From NCBI GenBank assembly GCA_963682025.1, contig OY821520.1:92153992-92217991 (forward strand): 64,000 bases of DNA, given 5' to 3'. The stretch is from Cordilura impudica (lineage: Eukaryota > Arthropoda > Insecta > Diptera > Scathophagidae). The notes beneath the pieces were generated by a model that was not told where the DNA came from, made no database searches, and saw only the letters and a list, made by a program, of their open reading frames with translations. This document shows, in pieces, positions 46,037 through 58,149 of the stretch (position 1 is its first letter; each line of letters opens with the position of its first letter). A program made the translations under genes and the position numbers.

Positions 46037-46309
46037 TTGCAAATAAAAGTATGTGAAAAAATTCGCAGAGAATTTGTAACAAAAACGATTTTTTTAAGAC
46101 AATCGCTTTTGAGGCAAGAGTTTCTCATTAAACGGTTTCTCGGGTTATTTGGAGTAATAACGAACATCTCACTATTAAGAGAAGACCCCCAGAAGTTGGA
46201 GAAAAAGTGCTTTGATGCCCCTAAAATCGTAACAGATATTGAAAAGCAGCTTAAAAAAGTAACTGCTCAGAGTTTATCGAACGAAAATGAGGCAGGACAC
46301 AAACCGTAG
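46037..46309 (+). CDS. unrecognised 90-codon frame
   Basis: A charged, lysine-rich frame (EKIRREFVTKTIFLRQSLLR ... EDPQKLEKKCFDAPKIVTDI) without low-complexity bias. It ends with a stop near 46307. A different frame is open just downstream (GMNAASSTMKHIYLE ... SEMFNKRFTENIKIL) to about 46520, after a CAACAGGTATG junction. I recognise no family. It may be a decayed element or a chance frame; no promoter or start context is visible. Confidence 0.2.
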   Translation: MQIKVCEKIRREFVTKTIFLRQSLLRQEFLIKRFLGLFGVITNISLLREDPQKLEKKCFDAPKIVTDIEKQLKKVTAQSLSNENEAGHKP

Positions 46310-46574
46310 AATTGAAACTTCAAAAACTTTACTTCATCAACAGGTATGAATGCTGCATCATCGACCATGAAACATATATACTTGGAGACTTCTCACAGCT
46401 ACCAGGATAGGAAACAGCCGTCGAATCCTGCACAAAGAATGATGAAGAGCACAAAGCATACTAAATGCTCGGAAATGTTCAACAAAAGGTTCACTGAAAA
46501 TATTAAAATATTGCGGGTAACTTAAAATGTTTATAAAACACAATTAATTTAGGACAATCCGTATTATGAAAAGA

Positions 46575-46884
46575 CAATGCGATTTCTTGTGACAAATTCT
46601 ACACCCTCAATTACCAACCGATTTTAATAAAAAATATACCATTTGAAAGGTATTTCTTTGCAGATGTTCACCATAATTACAGATGTGCACCATCTGGTAA
46701 TTTTTTTTGAGTAAAATTCATTTTAATTCATTTTTTTGCTGTATGTGTGTTTATTGAATTTGTTTTGAATTGAATTGAATTGAATTGGCTAAAATTGATT
46801 TAGGCTCTTATAAAATTATTTATGAATGAAAAAATAAAATTTCCTATAATTTGCATTCGAATTTCGAGGCCGGGGCTCTGCTAG
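46575..46884 (+). mobile_element. small Helitron, copy H7, 5' truncated
   Basis: Begins at GCGATTTCTTGTGAC without the 5' TC block and ends TTCGAATTTCGAGG...CTGCTAG before T. The middle carries a GAATTGAATTG run. Confidence 0.7.
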
Positions 46885-47109
46885 TAATATATAACCATCT
46901 TACCCGACAAACGTTGTTCTGGCTTAAATAATTATTTTATCCCCAAATATGTTTTGATATGTACTTCAATTTCGGAAGAAATTTTTTTAATAAGAATGAA
47001 GTGAAACCCAATAATTATTTGTTATGCAGATTTTATTTTCGATTTAATAAAATTAATTTTGTTTCACATAAAACTAACTTCGTTTGATCTTATTAAATAA
47101 TAATCTATT

Positions 47110-47225
47110 GTAAGGCCAACGTGAGGGCAATATTTTTTGTTTCTCTATTTTCTGCGCATACCAATAGATCGTTTGGCTTACCGACTTTGGAGCAGACTAC
47201 ATATAACTGACCATGACCGAAGCAT
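47110..47225 (-). pseudogene. Helitron Pif1-like helicase C-terminal relic
   Basis: The minus frame reads CFGHGQLYVVCSKVGKPNDL then LVCAENRETKNIAL. This matches the final motif of the Pif1-type helicase in Helitron RepHel proteins (FxHGQLYVAxSRVGxPxxL). The flanks do not extend the match. It is an autonomous-element remnant near several small Helitrons, though I cannot show it belongs to the same family. Confidence 0.6.
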
Positions 47226-47289
47226 GAATTTTGAAAGTAAATTTAAAAAGTCAGTTTTAAAATTCAGTCCTTCTCTTCTACTATAACAA

Positions 47290-47860
47290 CAGATGATGTC
47301 ACATAAATTTGTAAATCTCTCCATATCATAGTATTCGAGATACGGGATATTCAATAATTTATTTGTAAGGCAGGTTTAAGCCCAATTATCCGATCCTGTC
47401 CAGTCCCAGCACGGATATTAATATTAATAATAGACTACGTCACATAAATTTAGAAATTTCTCCCTGTTGTATTTTGAATGGGAGGTGCCCCGCTTTCTGA
47501 CCCGATAGTAACAGATGACTTCACACAAATTTGCAAAACTCTCCCTGTCATCACACTCGAGATATGTGATATTGAAGGTTTACTTCATATAGTAGGTGCC
47601 ACACCTACTAATCCGATTCCGGCCATTTTTAACAAGACTATTCACACTAATAAGCTGTGAAATCACACAAAAGTTTCTTTACATCCTTTTATATTGCTCA
47701 AGATATAGGATATTGAAAATTAAATTTGTAATGGAGGTGACATGCCCACTTAATTTTTTCCTGCATTTTTCAGACATTTTATTAGTTATTCTGCTATTCG
47801 ACAAATCAAAAATCATGAAAATAGATCCAGCCGATCTTGAGTTATAAATTGTTTAACTAA
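47290..47860. repeat. three decayed tandem copies, about 180 bp unit
   Basis: The blocks CACATAAATTT..AAATCTCTCC, CGAGATA.GGGATATT, and GGAGGTGCC...ACC recur in order near 47300, 47450-47560 and 47660-47740. Copies are strongly diverged. Confidence 0.5.
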
Positions 47861-47895
47861 CCCGCCTTTTTTATACATATGTATATGTAGATATA

Positions 47896-49195
47896 ATGGG
47901 TCCGCCAAATAACTTTTTTTTGAAAAGGCTATAAAAAAAACTACTGAATATTATCTCAAATTTCTCTTTTTATTTGAAAGTACAATCCTTCCGGTTAATA
48001 ATGGAAAATAATTTCATTCAAATGGCTGCATCGGCTGGCCATGTAGTAGCCTACACGAACGGTGTAATTTTTAAGCACATTATCGATTGTGTGCAGCTGT
48101 ATTTCACCAATGGCTTCACGAGTATTGTCCTTTAAAGCGTCAATTGCCTCTGGCTTGTTGGCGTAATACTTATCTTTGAGGGCATCCCACAAATAATAGT
48201 CAAACTGTGTCAAATCGCAGCTCCGAGGTGGCCAAACGACATCAGCTCTGCGGCTGATAATGCGATCTTCCAAAACAGGGTGCAAAATATCGAGTGTAGC
48301 TTCGGCTGTGTGGCACATAGCGCCGTCTGGTTGAAACCAAATGTTGCCAATATCCTCCTCTTCAATTTTTGTGAACAAAAATTCGTTCAACATGGCCCGA
48401 TAACGATCGCCATTGACTGTAACGGCCACTCCTTGCTCACTTTCGAAGAAAAATGGCCCAATTATGCCTCTGGACCAAAATCCGCACCAAACAGTGACTC
48501 GTTTTGGGTGTATCGGCTTTTCAATGTACGCGTGCGGGTTTTCTGTGCCTCAAATGCGACAATTTTGCTTCTTTACATACCCGCCAAGATCAAAATGAAC
48601 TTCATCTGAAAAGATGATTTTTTTTTGGCAAAATCGGCATCTTCTGTAAGTCGATCGCAGGACCACTTAGCGAAGCGAAAACGCATTGGATGGTCAGTTG
48701 GCTTCAACTCCTGAACCAATTGGACTTTGTATGGCGTCATACCAAGGTCTTTATGCAAAATTCGTCTCAATGATGTCTTCGAAATGTTCAACTCTTGAGA
48801 ACGACGGTGAATTGATGTTGATGGCGCTTCACGCACACTTTCTGCCACAGCAGCAATATTCTCGGGTGTACGCACTGTTTTTGGCTTTTCACGTTTTGGT
48901 TTATCGATGAGGATGCCAGTTTCTTTCACTTTTTTTACAAGATAACGAACATACGGAGCTGACGGTGCTTCTCTTCTACCAAAAATCCGCACGCAATTTT
49001 CGCACACATTCTGCCACATTACCATGATTTTCAAAGTAATGTCGCAATATTTCCCAGCATTGTTCAAGCGTATACACAACCTTATTCGTTCAGCGGAAGG
49101 ATAAAACTAATTATCTGTCAAATCAGACATGAGCTAAGTGTTACCATTCACGAAATAAGCAATAGTTGAAAAAAAACGTTATATGGCGGACCCTT
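47896..49195 (-). mobile_element. mariner-family element (DD41D), nearly complete
   Basis: TA target dinucleotides lie at 47894-47895 and 49196-49197. The terminal inverted repeats are GGGTCCGCCAAATAAC on the left and, reversed on the right, GGGTCCGCCATATAACG. Total length is 1300 bp, typical for mariner. The transposase fills most of it on the minus strand. Confidence 0.88.
47995..49100 (-). pseudogene. mariner DD41D transposase, few lesions
   Basis: Order on the minus strand: a helix-turn-helix start (YTLEQCWEILRHYFENHGNV), GRREAPSAPYVRYLVKKV, then ENIAAVAESV and SIHRRSQELNISKTSLRRIL, IQLVQELKP-like VQLVQELKPTDHPMRFRFA, then IIFSDEVHFDLGGYVKKQNC (first Asp), IWFQPDGAMCHTA (second) and CDLTQFDYYLW (third). 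I count 41 residues between the second and third aspartates, so DD41D rather than the DD34D of classic mariner. Lesions: a frameshift near the FGRREAP start, a frameshift in an A-run near 48620, and a TGA just after QNCRI. The true start codon is not certain. Confidence 0.85.
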
Positions 49196-49197
49196 TA

Positions 49198-49754
49198 TTA
49201 ATTCAAAAAACATTCCCATCAATTAGTTGTAATTTGGGTAAAATCGGTTATTTCTTCTTAAAGTTATACCGATTTATACCACCACTATTTCCCATTTTTA
49301 AAAACGAGATTGTTTGCTTTGTATAGCTGTTAAACATGAACTTAATCACTGAGCATGTGAGGATCATTTTTATGGAAGATATTAAACGCTCTAGCTCCTC
49401 TCTTTATGGGGTGAACCCTTTTTTGAGAAAATAATCTACGAAATTTTTTGCCGGAAAATATCTGTGGCGGTCACCAAAGCAATAAATATGGTGATTAAAT
49501 GTAAATTCAATTAAATTTTGCCCAACTAAAATAAATATAGCTAATTCTCCCACCTACCCACCTCTGTCAAAATCCATCATAACTGAGCTGAGACAAAGAA
49601 TGGCGAAGTCTGTATGCAAATTAAGAGATTGGTTCTGTTTTGTTTGTGAACATTTAACGCACCATCAAAGCATACGAAAGATATTCTCGACAATTAAAGA
49701 ACGCTATTTCCTTTTCTTTGAATACGACTTTCATCTTAAGCTTGGATAACAAAA
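49198..49754. repeat. AT-rich spacer with dispersed repeat R2 (inverted copy)
   Basis: 49350-49480 contains GCCGGAAAATATCTGTGGCG and GGAAGATATTAAACGCTCTAG, the inverse complement of DNA at 51900-52080. The rest is featureless. Confidence 0.45.
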
Positions 49755-50580
49755 ACAAGTAAGAAAATTATAGTCAGTCTAGACCGGCTATACGATACCC
49801 TATACCATGCGTTTAGAGACCCTATCTCTCAGGTCCAACTAACTGGTTTTAGAAAATAAGCATAAACCAAATTTGAGTGCGATTTTTATTAATTTTTTTG
49901 GCTGCAGATATGAAAAAGTTCATATCGGATGCTATATCTATAAAGGGACTAGGACCAAAAATGGACCGATCCTGATCATGTTTGGTAAAGTCTCTTGTAT
50001 TTTGCAAAAATATGTACAAACAAAATTTGAGAAGAATCAGTGCAATATTTTTTTTTTTTGATAGATTTAGGTGAAGATCGGGAAGCAACTCTATATGGGG
50101 CCTATGAGTAAGAGTTGTCCCATGGGGATCATTTTTGGACTACTGATTAATGGATGTAATAAACACATACAAACCCAATTTGACTAAGATTTATATGATA
50201 ATTTGGATCTTATGGCAATTTATGTTGATTTCATAGGGGTCATTTGTATGAGGGCTAGGTCTGAACATGGACCGATTCTCACCAATTTCAACAGCGTTCA
50301 TCCTATGGCTGACAGAAGCTTATATACCAAATTTCACCAAAATATATTCATATTTGCGACCTGCAGTTTGATTACAAACTTTACATGGACACACAGACGG
50401 ACGGACGGAAGGACGGACGGAAGGACGGACTGACGGACGAACGGACATCGTTAAAGCGAATCAGATAGTGATTCTGATTCGATCGGTATAATAAAATATG
50501 GGTCTAGGTCAAATATTTTTGGTAGTTACAAACAGCAGCACAAAGTCATTATACCCAAACCACATAGTGGTATAGGGTAT
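49755..50580 (-). mobile_element. DINE family A, copy A3
   Basis: AACAAGTAAGAAAATTATAG, a slightly altered GTCTAGAC palindrome, ATACCCTATACC, a GGACGGACGGAAGGACGG microsatellite at 50396-50447, and the end CACATAGTGGTATAGGGTAT. Full-length. Confidence 0.85.
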
Positions 50581-50712
50581 AACTACATGTACATGTAGGA
50601 TAATCTTTCATCTGTTGTAATACTACTGCTATATTCTTAATTTAATATTTACCAGTTCCATTTTATTCGAAAAAAAAAAAGTAAATACATCTATAGTAAA
50701 TACATCTGTAAT

Positions 50713-51240
50713 AACCAAGGCAATTTCTTGTGACCGATGTAACTTTTTTCAGTTTTAATCCTACTTTGACCAATTATCTCTCATTTGAAATTTATTTCTT
50801 TTTAACTGTCCACAAGATTTACAGATTTGCACCGTCTGGAACATTTTTTTGGGAGTAGTGCTCAATTAAAGTTGCTATTAACACATACATAAAATTATAC
50901 AATGCTGTATGTATATATATTAAATTTGCTAATGTGTTTGCAAAAGTTGTATATGAAACGCCCTGTGTTGAATTGAAAAATAATTTTGGACATAAACCAA
51001 TAACGACAATAACGCAATCGAATTTCATTATAATAAATACATATCACACGTCCTGTGTTGAGTTATGAATTGCTTAAAATTATCATACCTTTAGGGGGCA
51101 TAAAAGGTGGTTCAAATACCTTTAGGCTCTTATTTCTGTAGGTTCAACAAATATTTGTAATGAAATAAATTTAATGAATTAAATAGATTAAAGAAGTATT
51201 GAAAGAAATAAATTGAATGAAAAAATAAAATATTTCCTCC
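50713..51240 (+). mobile_element. decayed Helitron, copy H8
   Basis: Carries the GGCAATTTCTTGTGACCGATG start block, the ACACATACATAAAATTATACAATGC core, and the weak AATGAAAAAATAAAATATTTC end. The hairpin and CTAG are lost. Confidence 0.5.
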
Positions 51241-51405
51241 AAATATTTCTCGTCATATCTTGAAATCTCGAAAAAAAAAATGCTAAATTTACCCACAAAG
51301 GGAGGAGCTACAGGGTTAGGATCTTCTACAAAAATGATTCCCATAAAATTCCATAATAACACTCTGATAATATGAAATCCCTCAGTCGTTAATTTACAAC
51401 ATTTT
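51241..51405. repeat. dispersed repeat R2, copy 2
   Basis: GGATCTTCTACAAAAATGAT...CCCATAAAATTCCATAA and CAGTCGTTAAT are shared with 52020-52130. Confidence 0.5.
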
Positions 51406-51667
51406 TATACCCTATACCACTATGTGGTTTGGGTATAATGGCTTTGTGCTGCTGTTTGTAACAAATAAAAATATTTGAACTAGACCCATCTTTAATTATA
51501 CCGATCGAATCAGAATCACTTTCTGAGTTGATTTAACAATGTCCGTCCGTTTGGTTTTTGCTTATTTTCAATGTCCACTTAGTTGGGCCTAAGAGATAGG
51601 GTTTCTAAACGCGTGGTATAGGGTATCGTATAGTCGGTCTAGACCGACTACAAGTTTCTTACTTGTT
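51406..51667 (+). mobile_element. DINE family A, copy A4, internally deleted
   Basis: Both ends are present (ATACCCTATACCACTATGTGG ... GTCGGTCTAGACCGAC ... CTTACTTGTTT), but about 500 bp of the middle is missing. CCGTCCGTTT jumps to GGTTTTTGCTTATTTTC. Confidence 0.8.
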
Positions 51668-53710
51668 TCATTTAGTAAAATGCTTCCTTCGCAAAAGAAA
51701 AAAAAACTTTGACCAACTGTAAATAAAATCAGACCCTTTTAGAATTATAGGACCACTATTCTGTTCTAAAAATTTTGTTGGACTGTGTTACTTTGGAGAA
51801 AAAAAATTATGTCTACATTATAGTATAATAATTTTGTTGTAAAGTACAAGTTGGAATGTAATTTTGAGAATTTAACGTAAAACGCTTTGTATGCAACTTT
51901 GGTGTCTTTGGTGACCGCCACAGAAATTTTCCGGCAAAAATTTTCGTAGAATATTTTAATCCTTAAATGTCCTTTTTGCAAGGACTTATTTTGATTTTCT
52001 TGAAAAACGGGTCAAATCGTTCCATAAATGGAGAAGCTAGAAGATTAATATCTTCTACAAAAATTATCCCCATAAAATTCCACAATATAACTGTGACAAT
52101 AGAAATCTCTCGGGCATTAATATAGAACATTTTTTTCATTTTGTATAATGCTCCCTTTATCCTACAAAAATTATCTACTCAACACGCCCTCTCAGTATGA
52201 TAGGTCTATTCCATTCAAAAGGTCTTAATTTGTTGGACAGTGAAATTTTGATATTCTCCATTTAATATTGACATTATTAGAAAACAATCAAAGTAGTTAC
52301 TTTGAAAGCAATGAAAAAGTAGTTCTTTGAAAATGGCCTCCATTTTTAGTTTGTTCGTCTTTTAAACTGACTTAATTTGGACCTATTTTTTCAATTTTTT
52401 ATGAAAGCATTAGAGGGTTAATTGCATAGAAAATCAACAACAGAAAGTCATCAGTATTGATCAGTGGTAAGGCACAGTCGGAGTGCGAATGAAGTTCAAG
52501 ATGATGCTGATGACGATGACGCTGAAAATGACTCTTATTGTGATACAAAAATTACATAAAGTAACAATCGATATATGGAAAAAAAAATTCTTTCAATAAA
52601 TGATGATGGTTTTTCATTTGTCCATTACAAATTTTTTGTTGTTGTTTTTTTATATAACTCAATTTTTTGTTTTTTTTACCAAACAAAATTGATCGAAAAT
52701 TATTTATATCCCGCTAAGATTTGAAATCTAACAAAATTTATATAAATATATAAATACTTTTTTTTTTCTTCACCAAAAACAAAAACCACCAAAGCAATTT
52801 GTTTCACACTATCAATATGTGTATACAACGATAAATTGTAACAAATTACCCATGGTGTTCATATAAAAGACTTAAAAAAATACAACAACAACAACATGAA
52901 CAAAATCCAAGGACACCTTTAATGTTACAAGTATTTCATAAAATTACACTTCTCTTCATTGAAATCTAATAGTTGTTGCACGATAACTTTCATTGTAATC
53001 ACACTGTTCTACACTAAAAATTTCAATTCAATCGCTATTATTGTTTTTTTTAGCTGAATTTGTTTGTACCCATCTTATGTTTGAATTGGTTTCATTGTAT
53101 TGATTAAGCCCTCACTATGCCTCCTTTTATTATATTTAGTTTTCTTTAATCCATCATTATGCTATCGATTGTTTTTTTTTTATTTTATTTTTGATGTCTT
53201 GATTTATTTCTTGCAATCAGTTGTGGCCATAATCAGTCGAATTGTCAAAAATCGTGCGTGAATATAAAGACAAAAAAAACTGAAATGAGAACAAAGCAAT
53301 TGACATTTGATGAAGTGAAACATGTTTGGTCTAAAGCAGAAATTAATTAAAAGGAAATCGTCTTTTATTGTAAACGAAGCAAAGTTATTTTAATTTTTTG
53401 ATACCAAAGAGGTGATTGAGCAACAATTAATTCTATTTCTACACTTGTTTTAGATTGTTATACTTAATAGTTAGGTCGTTCCGACTTAATATATTTTTGA
53501 GGTATTTTTTATGAAATTTTTTATAAAAAAATTAACGATGTAAAATATATTACAGGAAGATATTTATAAACTTTAGTTATGAAAAGATCCAATTGTCACT
53601 TTTTGAAATAAGGAACGTTGCGTTTAAAATTTGTAAAATTTTAAGTAGGCTACTGACCATATACGATGTTTTTTAAACATTTTTAATATCTTCTATACCA
53701 GTATGCATTT
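51668..53710. other. AT-rich stretch with repeat R2, copy 3
   Basis: 51900-52140 shows TTGGTGACCGCCACAG and ATATCTTCTACAAAAATTATC, shared with 49350-49480 (inverted) and 51280-51400 (direct). The remainder has poly-T and poly-A runs and no gene that I can support. Confidence 0.4.
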
Positions 53711-53711
53711 C

Positions 53712-54920
53712 TAATAATTAGAAAAGAAATTACTACATAAAATATATGTATTCATGATACAACAAGCGGAGTTGATATAGTTATGTCCGTCTGTCCGTCT
53801 ACGGAAATCACGATCGCGGCCTTAATAGGTACGATGTGTAGCTCAAGCTTAGTGAAAATGGTTCAGTGACATCCTATGAAGGTTGGTGTTCAAAATCAAC
53901 AAAATCGGCTTAAGATGTCCTGAGATATAAATAAAAAAGTTAAAAAAGGCCTGAAAATATGATTTTTTCAATATTTTACTTGTATAGTTACACCCTATAC
54001 CACTATGTGGTTTGGGTTTAATGACTTTGTGCTATTGTTTGCAACTTACAAAAACATTTGACCTAGACTCATCTTTTATTATACCGATCGACTCAGAATC
54101 GATTTTTCCGTCCGTCCGTCTATCCGTCTGTGTGTTCATGTAAACCTTTTTATCAAACTACAGGTCGCAAATATGAATATATTTTGACGAAATTTGGTGT
54201 ATAAGCTTTTACCGGTCATAGGATGAACGCTATTGAAATTGGTGAAATTCCCATGATCAGACTTAGTCCCCATACAAATGACCCCTATGAAATCGACATA
54301 AATTGTCATAAGATCCAAATTATCATATAGATTTCAGTCAAATTGGGTTTATATGTGTTTATTATATTCATTAGTCAATAGTCTAAAAATAAACCCTATA
54401 GGACAATTCTTAATCATAGGCGCCTTATAGAGCTGCTTCTCGATCTTCACTTAAATCTATCAAAATACAAAAATATTGCACAGATTTTTCTCAAATTTGG
54501 TTTGTATATATTCCTTTTAAATATAAGTGACTTTACCAAATATGGCCAGCATTGGTCCATTTTTCGACCAAGTCCCCATATAAATATAGTATCCGATATG
54601 AACTTTTTCATATCTGTAGCCAATTAATAACAAAGCCACTTAAATTTGGTTTATGCTTATTTTCTATTTCGAATTAGTTGGACCGGAGAGATAGGGTCTC
54701 TAAACCATGGTATAGGGTATCGCATAGTCGGTCTAGACCGACTATAATTTCTTACTTGTTTTATTATAAATTTTTTTATAATATTTATTATAATTTTCTG
54801 TTATAGTTTTTGTGGTTTTTGTGTTGATAGCACTTAGTTCATGAGTGTGCTTTTATACTGCACGTGGCCCTCACTTTTTTTTTAATGTTATTCCGATGTT
54901 ATCGCCAATATCATAGAAAA
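53712..54920 (+). mobile_element. DINE family B fragment B4, split by A5
   Basis: 53712-53988 carries CTAATAATTAG, GCGGAGTTGATATAG, TGTCCGTCTGTCCGTCT and GAAATCACGATCGCG, as in the proximal part of B3. After the A5 insertion, 54765-54920 has TTTTATACTGCACGTGGCC, comparable to TTAATACTGCACGTG in B3. The proper ends are lost. Confidence 0.55.
53989..54760 (+). mobile_element. DINE family A, copy A5
   Basis: CACCCTATACCACTATGTGG start, and the palindrome TAGTCGGTCTAGACCGACTA followed by TTTCTTACTTGTT at the end. Full-length, inserted in B4. Confidence 0.85.
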
Positions 54921-55060
54921 CAAGTAAGCGTGTTAAATTCGGTTATCGCGAATCTTTGACACCCTTCACGTGCGTCGTAAACTCAATATTACAACCAATG
55001 TAGGATACGGCTATCACTGTGAAACTGTGGCCAAGACTGCAACTTTAAATTCGAATACCA
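54921..55060 (-). mobile_element. DINE family B end fragment B5
   Basis: AAACAAGTAAGCGTGTTAAA followed by a damaged hairpin (TTCGGTTATCGCGAA) and TTGACACCCTTCAC. Only the hairpin end is recognisable. Confidence 0.5.
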
Positions 55061-55779
55061 ATTTAATTTTAACTTAATTGCTTTTCTTCTTGCCCAGGTA
55101 CAATTATAATTTCTTCTTATAAAAACATTGATCGTCTCTTCGATAAAAAAAATTAATTACTATCTAAAAAATTTCATTATTTTTTCTCTCTAATTAGAGT
55201 ACAAAAACCTATAAGTTCCTTAAGCACTACATAGAACACCAATCAAATTCATTATTTAATGCAGCCGGTATTATAATACCCAAGTTTGATCCCTATAAGA
55301 ATAAAGCGGGTGTTGCTCTGTTTGGATAAATCCGGGTAGGAAATATAATTTAGAGAATTATTACGCATGTAAAAATACACTTCAAGGTATGAATTCAAAA
55401 AAAAGAAAAAAGAACTTTGAAATACCAGTCTGTTTATAGTGTCTGAATGCTGTAATGACAGAAATTTCCGGAGCGCAAAAAATATATTTGAAGACGCAGA
55501 TAACGAAAAAAAGGTCAAAGCAGATAAAAGTAGATGGCCAAGAGCGTAAAAAATTATTTTTTCGCATAAAGAAAGAAATAATTTTTTTGCATAAAATGTT
55601 AATACAATTTGTTCAATGGATTCTTAGTTACATTATTGCCAAATATATTTAAGCAGTATCATTAAGTCTTAATTAGCGTTGGACAAAATCAGATGATTCC
55701 TATTTTCGAGGGACCCACAGATTTTCGGGAACTTTTGAGGCTCTAAAAAAATTGGTCACCAAACTCGCCAAACCGAGTA
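55061..55779. other. AT-rich spacer
   Basis: Short lysine-rich frames on both strands (55252-55652) show no domain. Nothing else seen. Confidence 0.35.
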
Positions 55780-56136
55780 TCTATAATATTAATAGGCTAG
55801 GCGATTTTTTATTACCGATGTTTCGTTCTACCGTTTTATTCCGATTTTGACCAAACGTATACTATTTGAAAGGTATTCCATTTTAGCTGTTCACCAGATA
55901 TACAGATTTTTAATTTTTTTCCTTTATTTTGAGTAAATTGCATTTAAAGTTGCTACTAACACATACATAAAATTATACAAATGCTATTTGTGTGTTTATT
56001 AAATTTGTTAATGTGTTTGTTAGTGAGTTTGTTATCTTCATTCACAATAGTAATAAATCATAAAAGTGTTGGTTTGTGAACTGGCTAAGTTGAAAAATAA
56101 AATTGCACTCGACTTTCGAGCGCTGGTATGTGCTAG
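55780..56136 (+). mobile_element. small Helitron, copy H9
   Basis: TCTATAATATTAATAGGCTA at the 5' end after an A, and CTCGACTTTCGAG (a mutated hairpin) then CTAG at the 3' end. It is followed by C rather than the usual T. Confidence 0.8.
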
Positions 56137-57317
56137 CAGTGTTTTACTCCTCTTCGGTAGTTGAATCGAATTTATACTGTTAAGTCCGTATATTTTTCAA
56201 AAAAGATCATTTGTCACACTAATGGTTATAAAAAACCATCATTGTATCTAGAGAAAAAAAAAACAACAAAGAAGAACTTGTAATAAACACTGGTCAAAAA
56301 AGAAAAAGAATAACTTTAAATTTAAATGGTTAGTTATCGGCAACTGTTTTAAGTGGTAATCGTGCACAACAGTGGTTATAATATTGAGTATAAGATTCGG
56401 CGTAGCCGAATTTAACACCTTTAATTGTTTCTAGATAATTATATAAAATGAAGTCATCAATTCATGTCAATGCCGTGAGCAGCTTTTTCTGCATATCATT
56501 CATCAGGTTATAGACAGTGTTACTTTATTTGAGTCCTTCTTCTATTATTCTTTCAAGATCTTTTTTCTTGTCTTTTTTCACAAAAATTCAATATTATGTT
56601 ACCAGAGCAAATTTAAAGTCGTGCAGCGTAATGAGCTTAATCACACAAATAAAAATAGAAATTAGTCTCTTCTCCAAGCACTCTTCTTAGAATGCTTATG
56701 CATTAATAACTCCTCTTATTCAAAATAAGGAAGACCTTATGCCGAATTAACAAATAGCTCGCCACACAAGATATTGCGAACTAAACTTTTTAATCCCAAT
56801 GAAATTTTCCTAATCTCAAAATATCTCTCCTTTAAAAGCAGTATTCTATAGAGGACCACAAGCATGCTGAAATCTTCTTTGACGTAAGCTATGTTCTCCA
56901 GAACAAAGGAATTTTTTTTTCCCATAAGTTCATGCAACTATCTTGAACTTGGTTTAATACTTTATTTTGCTTTTATGAGTTTTTGGGTTTGAGTTTTAAA
57001 GTCATTCTTTTCTATCAATTTTGAACCAATCTGACATTCGTTACATATTTTTTTGTTTGAAATTGTGTCCGCTTCTTCGACATAGATAGGGTTTCAAAAT
57101 AGCGTACCAGAACTTATTCTGCATAACTTGTGGCCATTTTCAAGGCTCTTGTAATAATATAAACTGCTAGTCGGATAGGGGTTTCCTGCGATTTGTTAAC
57201 AATTATTTGCTTTACAATTTTTGCTTTAAAAGTTCAAATTTATTTTTTATCACTTTGAATTTCACGAAGTTGAAATGAAACACTTATTATAAAAAATTTT
57301 ATCAAATGTCTAGGCAA
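56137..57317. other. AT-rich spacer with a DINE-B tip
   Basis: 56393-56430 has an ATTCGG-CGTAG-CCGAATTTAACACC hairpin tip of a family B element (plus orientation). No gene is otherwise evident. Confidence 0.4.
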
Positions 57318-57465
57318 GTATTCGACTGATTATATAACACCCTTTACCAAGAGTTTCGATAAAAGGTTTTCGGTCCAACTAATTAGATATATAAAATAAG
57401 CAGAAACAAATTTTGAGTGGCATTGTTGACCGACTAGGTCGACACATTGACCGATCGTGACCCCA
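57318..57465 (-). mobile_element. DINE family A fragment A7
   Basis: ATAACACCCTTTACC, TCGGTCCAACTAATTAG and AAAATAAGCAGAAACAAATTT correspond to the hairpin-proximal part of family A. The rest is gone. Confidence 0.55.
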
Positions 57466-57519
57466 AAGAATTCATTACATGCAGAAAAATGCACCGTTTT
57501 TTGCGGTTTTCACCATGGT

Positions 57520-57630
57520 GGTTTTTGCTGAAAAACCAGCAAAATTGTTCATGTAATTCGTGACATTCGGCCAGCAATACTCGAAAGATGTCAAAAAAAT
57601 GTACGTCCAAAATGCCCTTCATCATATTGT
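57520..57630 (+). pseudogene. mariner transposase C-terminal relic
   Basis: Reads FAEKPAKLFM and then, in another frame, VIRDIRPAILERCQKNVRPK. This is the C-terminal helix of mariner-type transposases, like KPEAIDALKDNTREAIGEIQ at 48200-48290 on the minus strand. Short, frame-shifted and isolated. Confidence 0.5.
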
Positions 57631-58149
57631 CATATAGTAGTCATATGATCGAAATCATTTTAAACTCCTTCGAATTAAATTTTGTAGACCCTCCACACCT
57701 CAGTGGCCGAGGGTATATATAGGTTTGTCATTCCGGTTGTAACGCATCGAAATAAATTCCTGTGACCCCAAAAAATATATTTTCTTGATCCCTATAACAA
57801 GGGAAGTTGATTTACCGATGACAGTCTGTCCGTCTGTCTGTGGAAATCACGATCACGCCGTCAATATCTAAGCGAGACCGTTGGCTTTTGTATAAAATCG
57901 TTTACTGACATCCGAAAGCAGTTGCTGTTTAAAATCGTCAAAATCGGTCAAAGGGTTCACGAGCTATCAATGAAACTTTGAAAAAACTCTTGAAAAAATA
58001 AAATTTTTCAGTGTGTTTGTTGTTTTTCTTAAGATATGTTGTATATGTTGTAATTCTTCGTATTGTTGAAGTCATTACAGTTGTGCGTATATTAATACTG
58101 CACGTGTCACAATGGCCTGAGCAAGTTCTACCACATATTTTTTATCATT

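Noticed and set aside
50396..50447. GGACGG repeat as an independent satellite
   Set aside because: It is the short internal microsatellite common to DINE-A copies.
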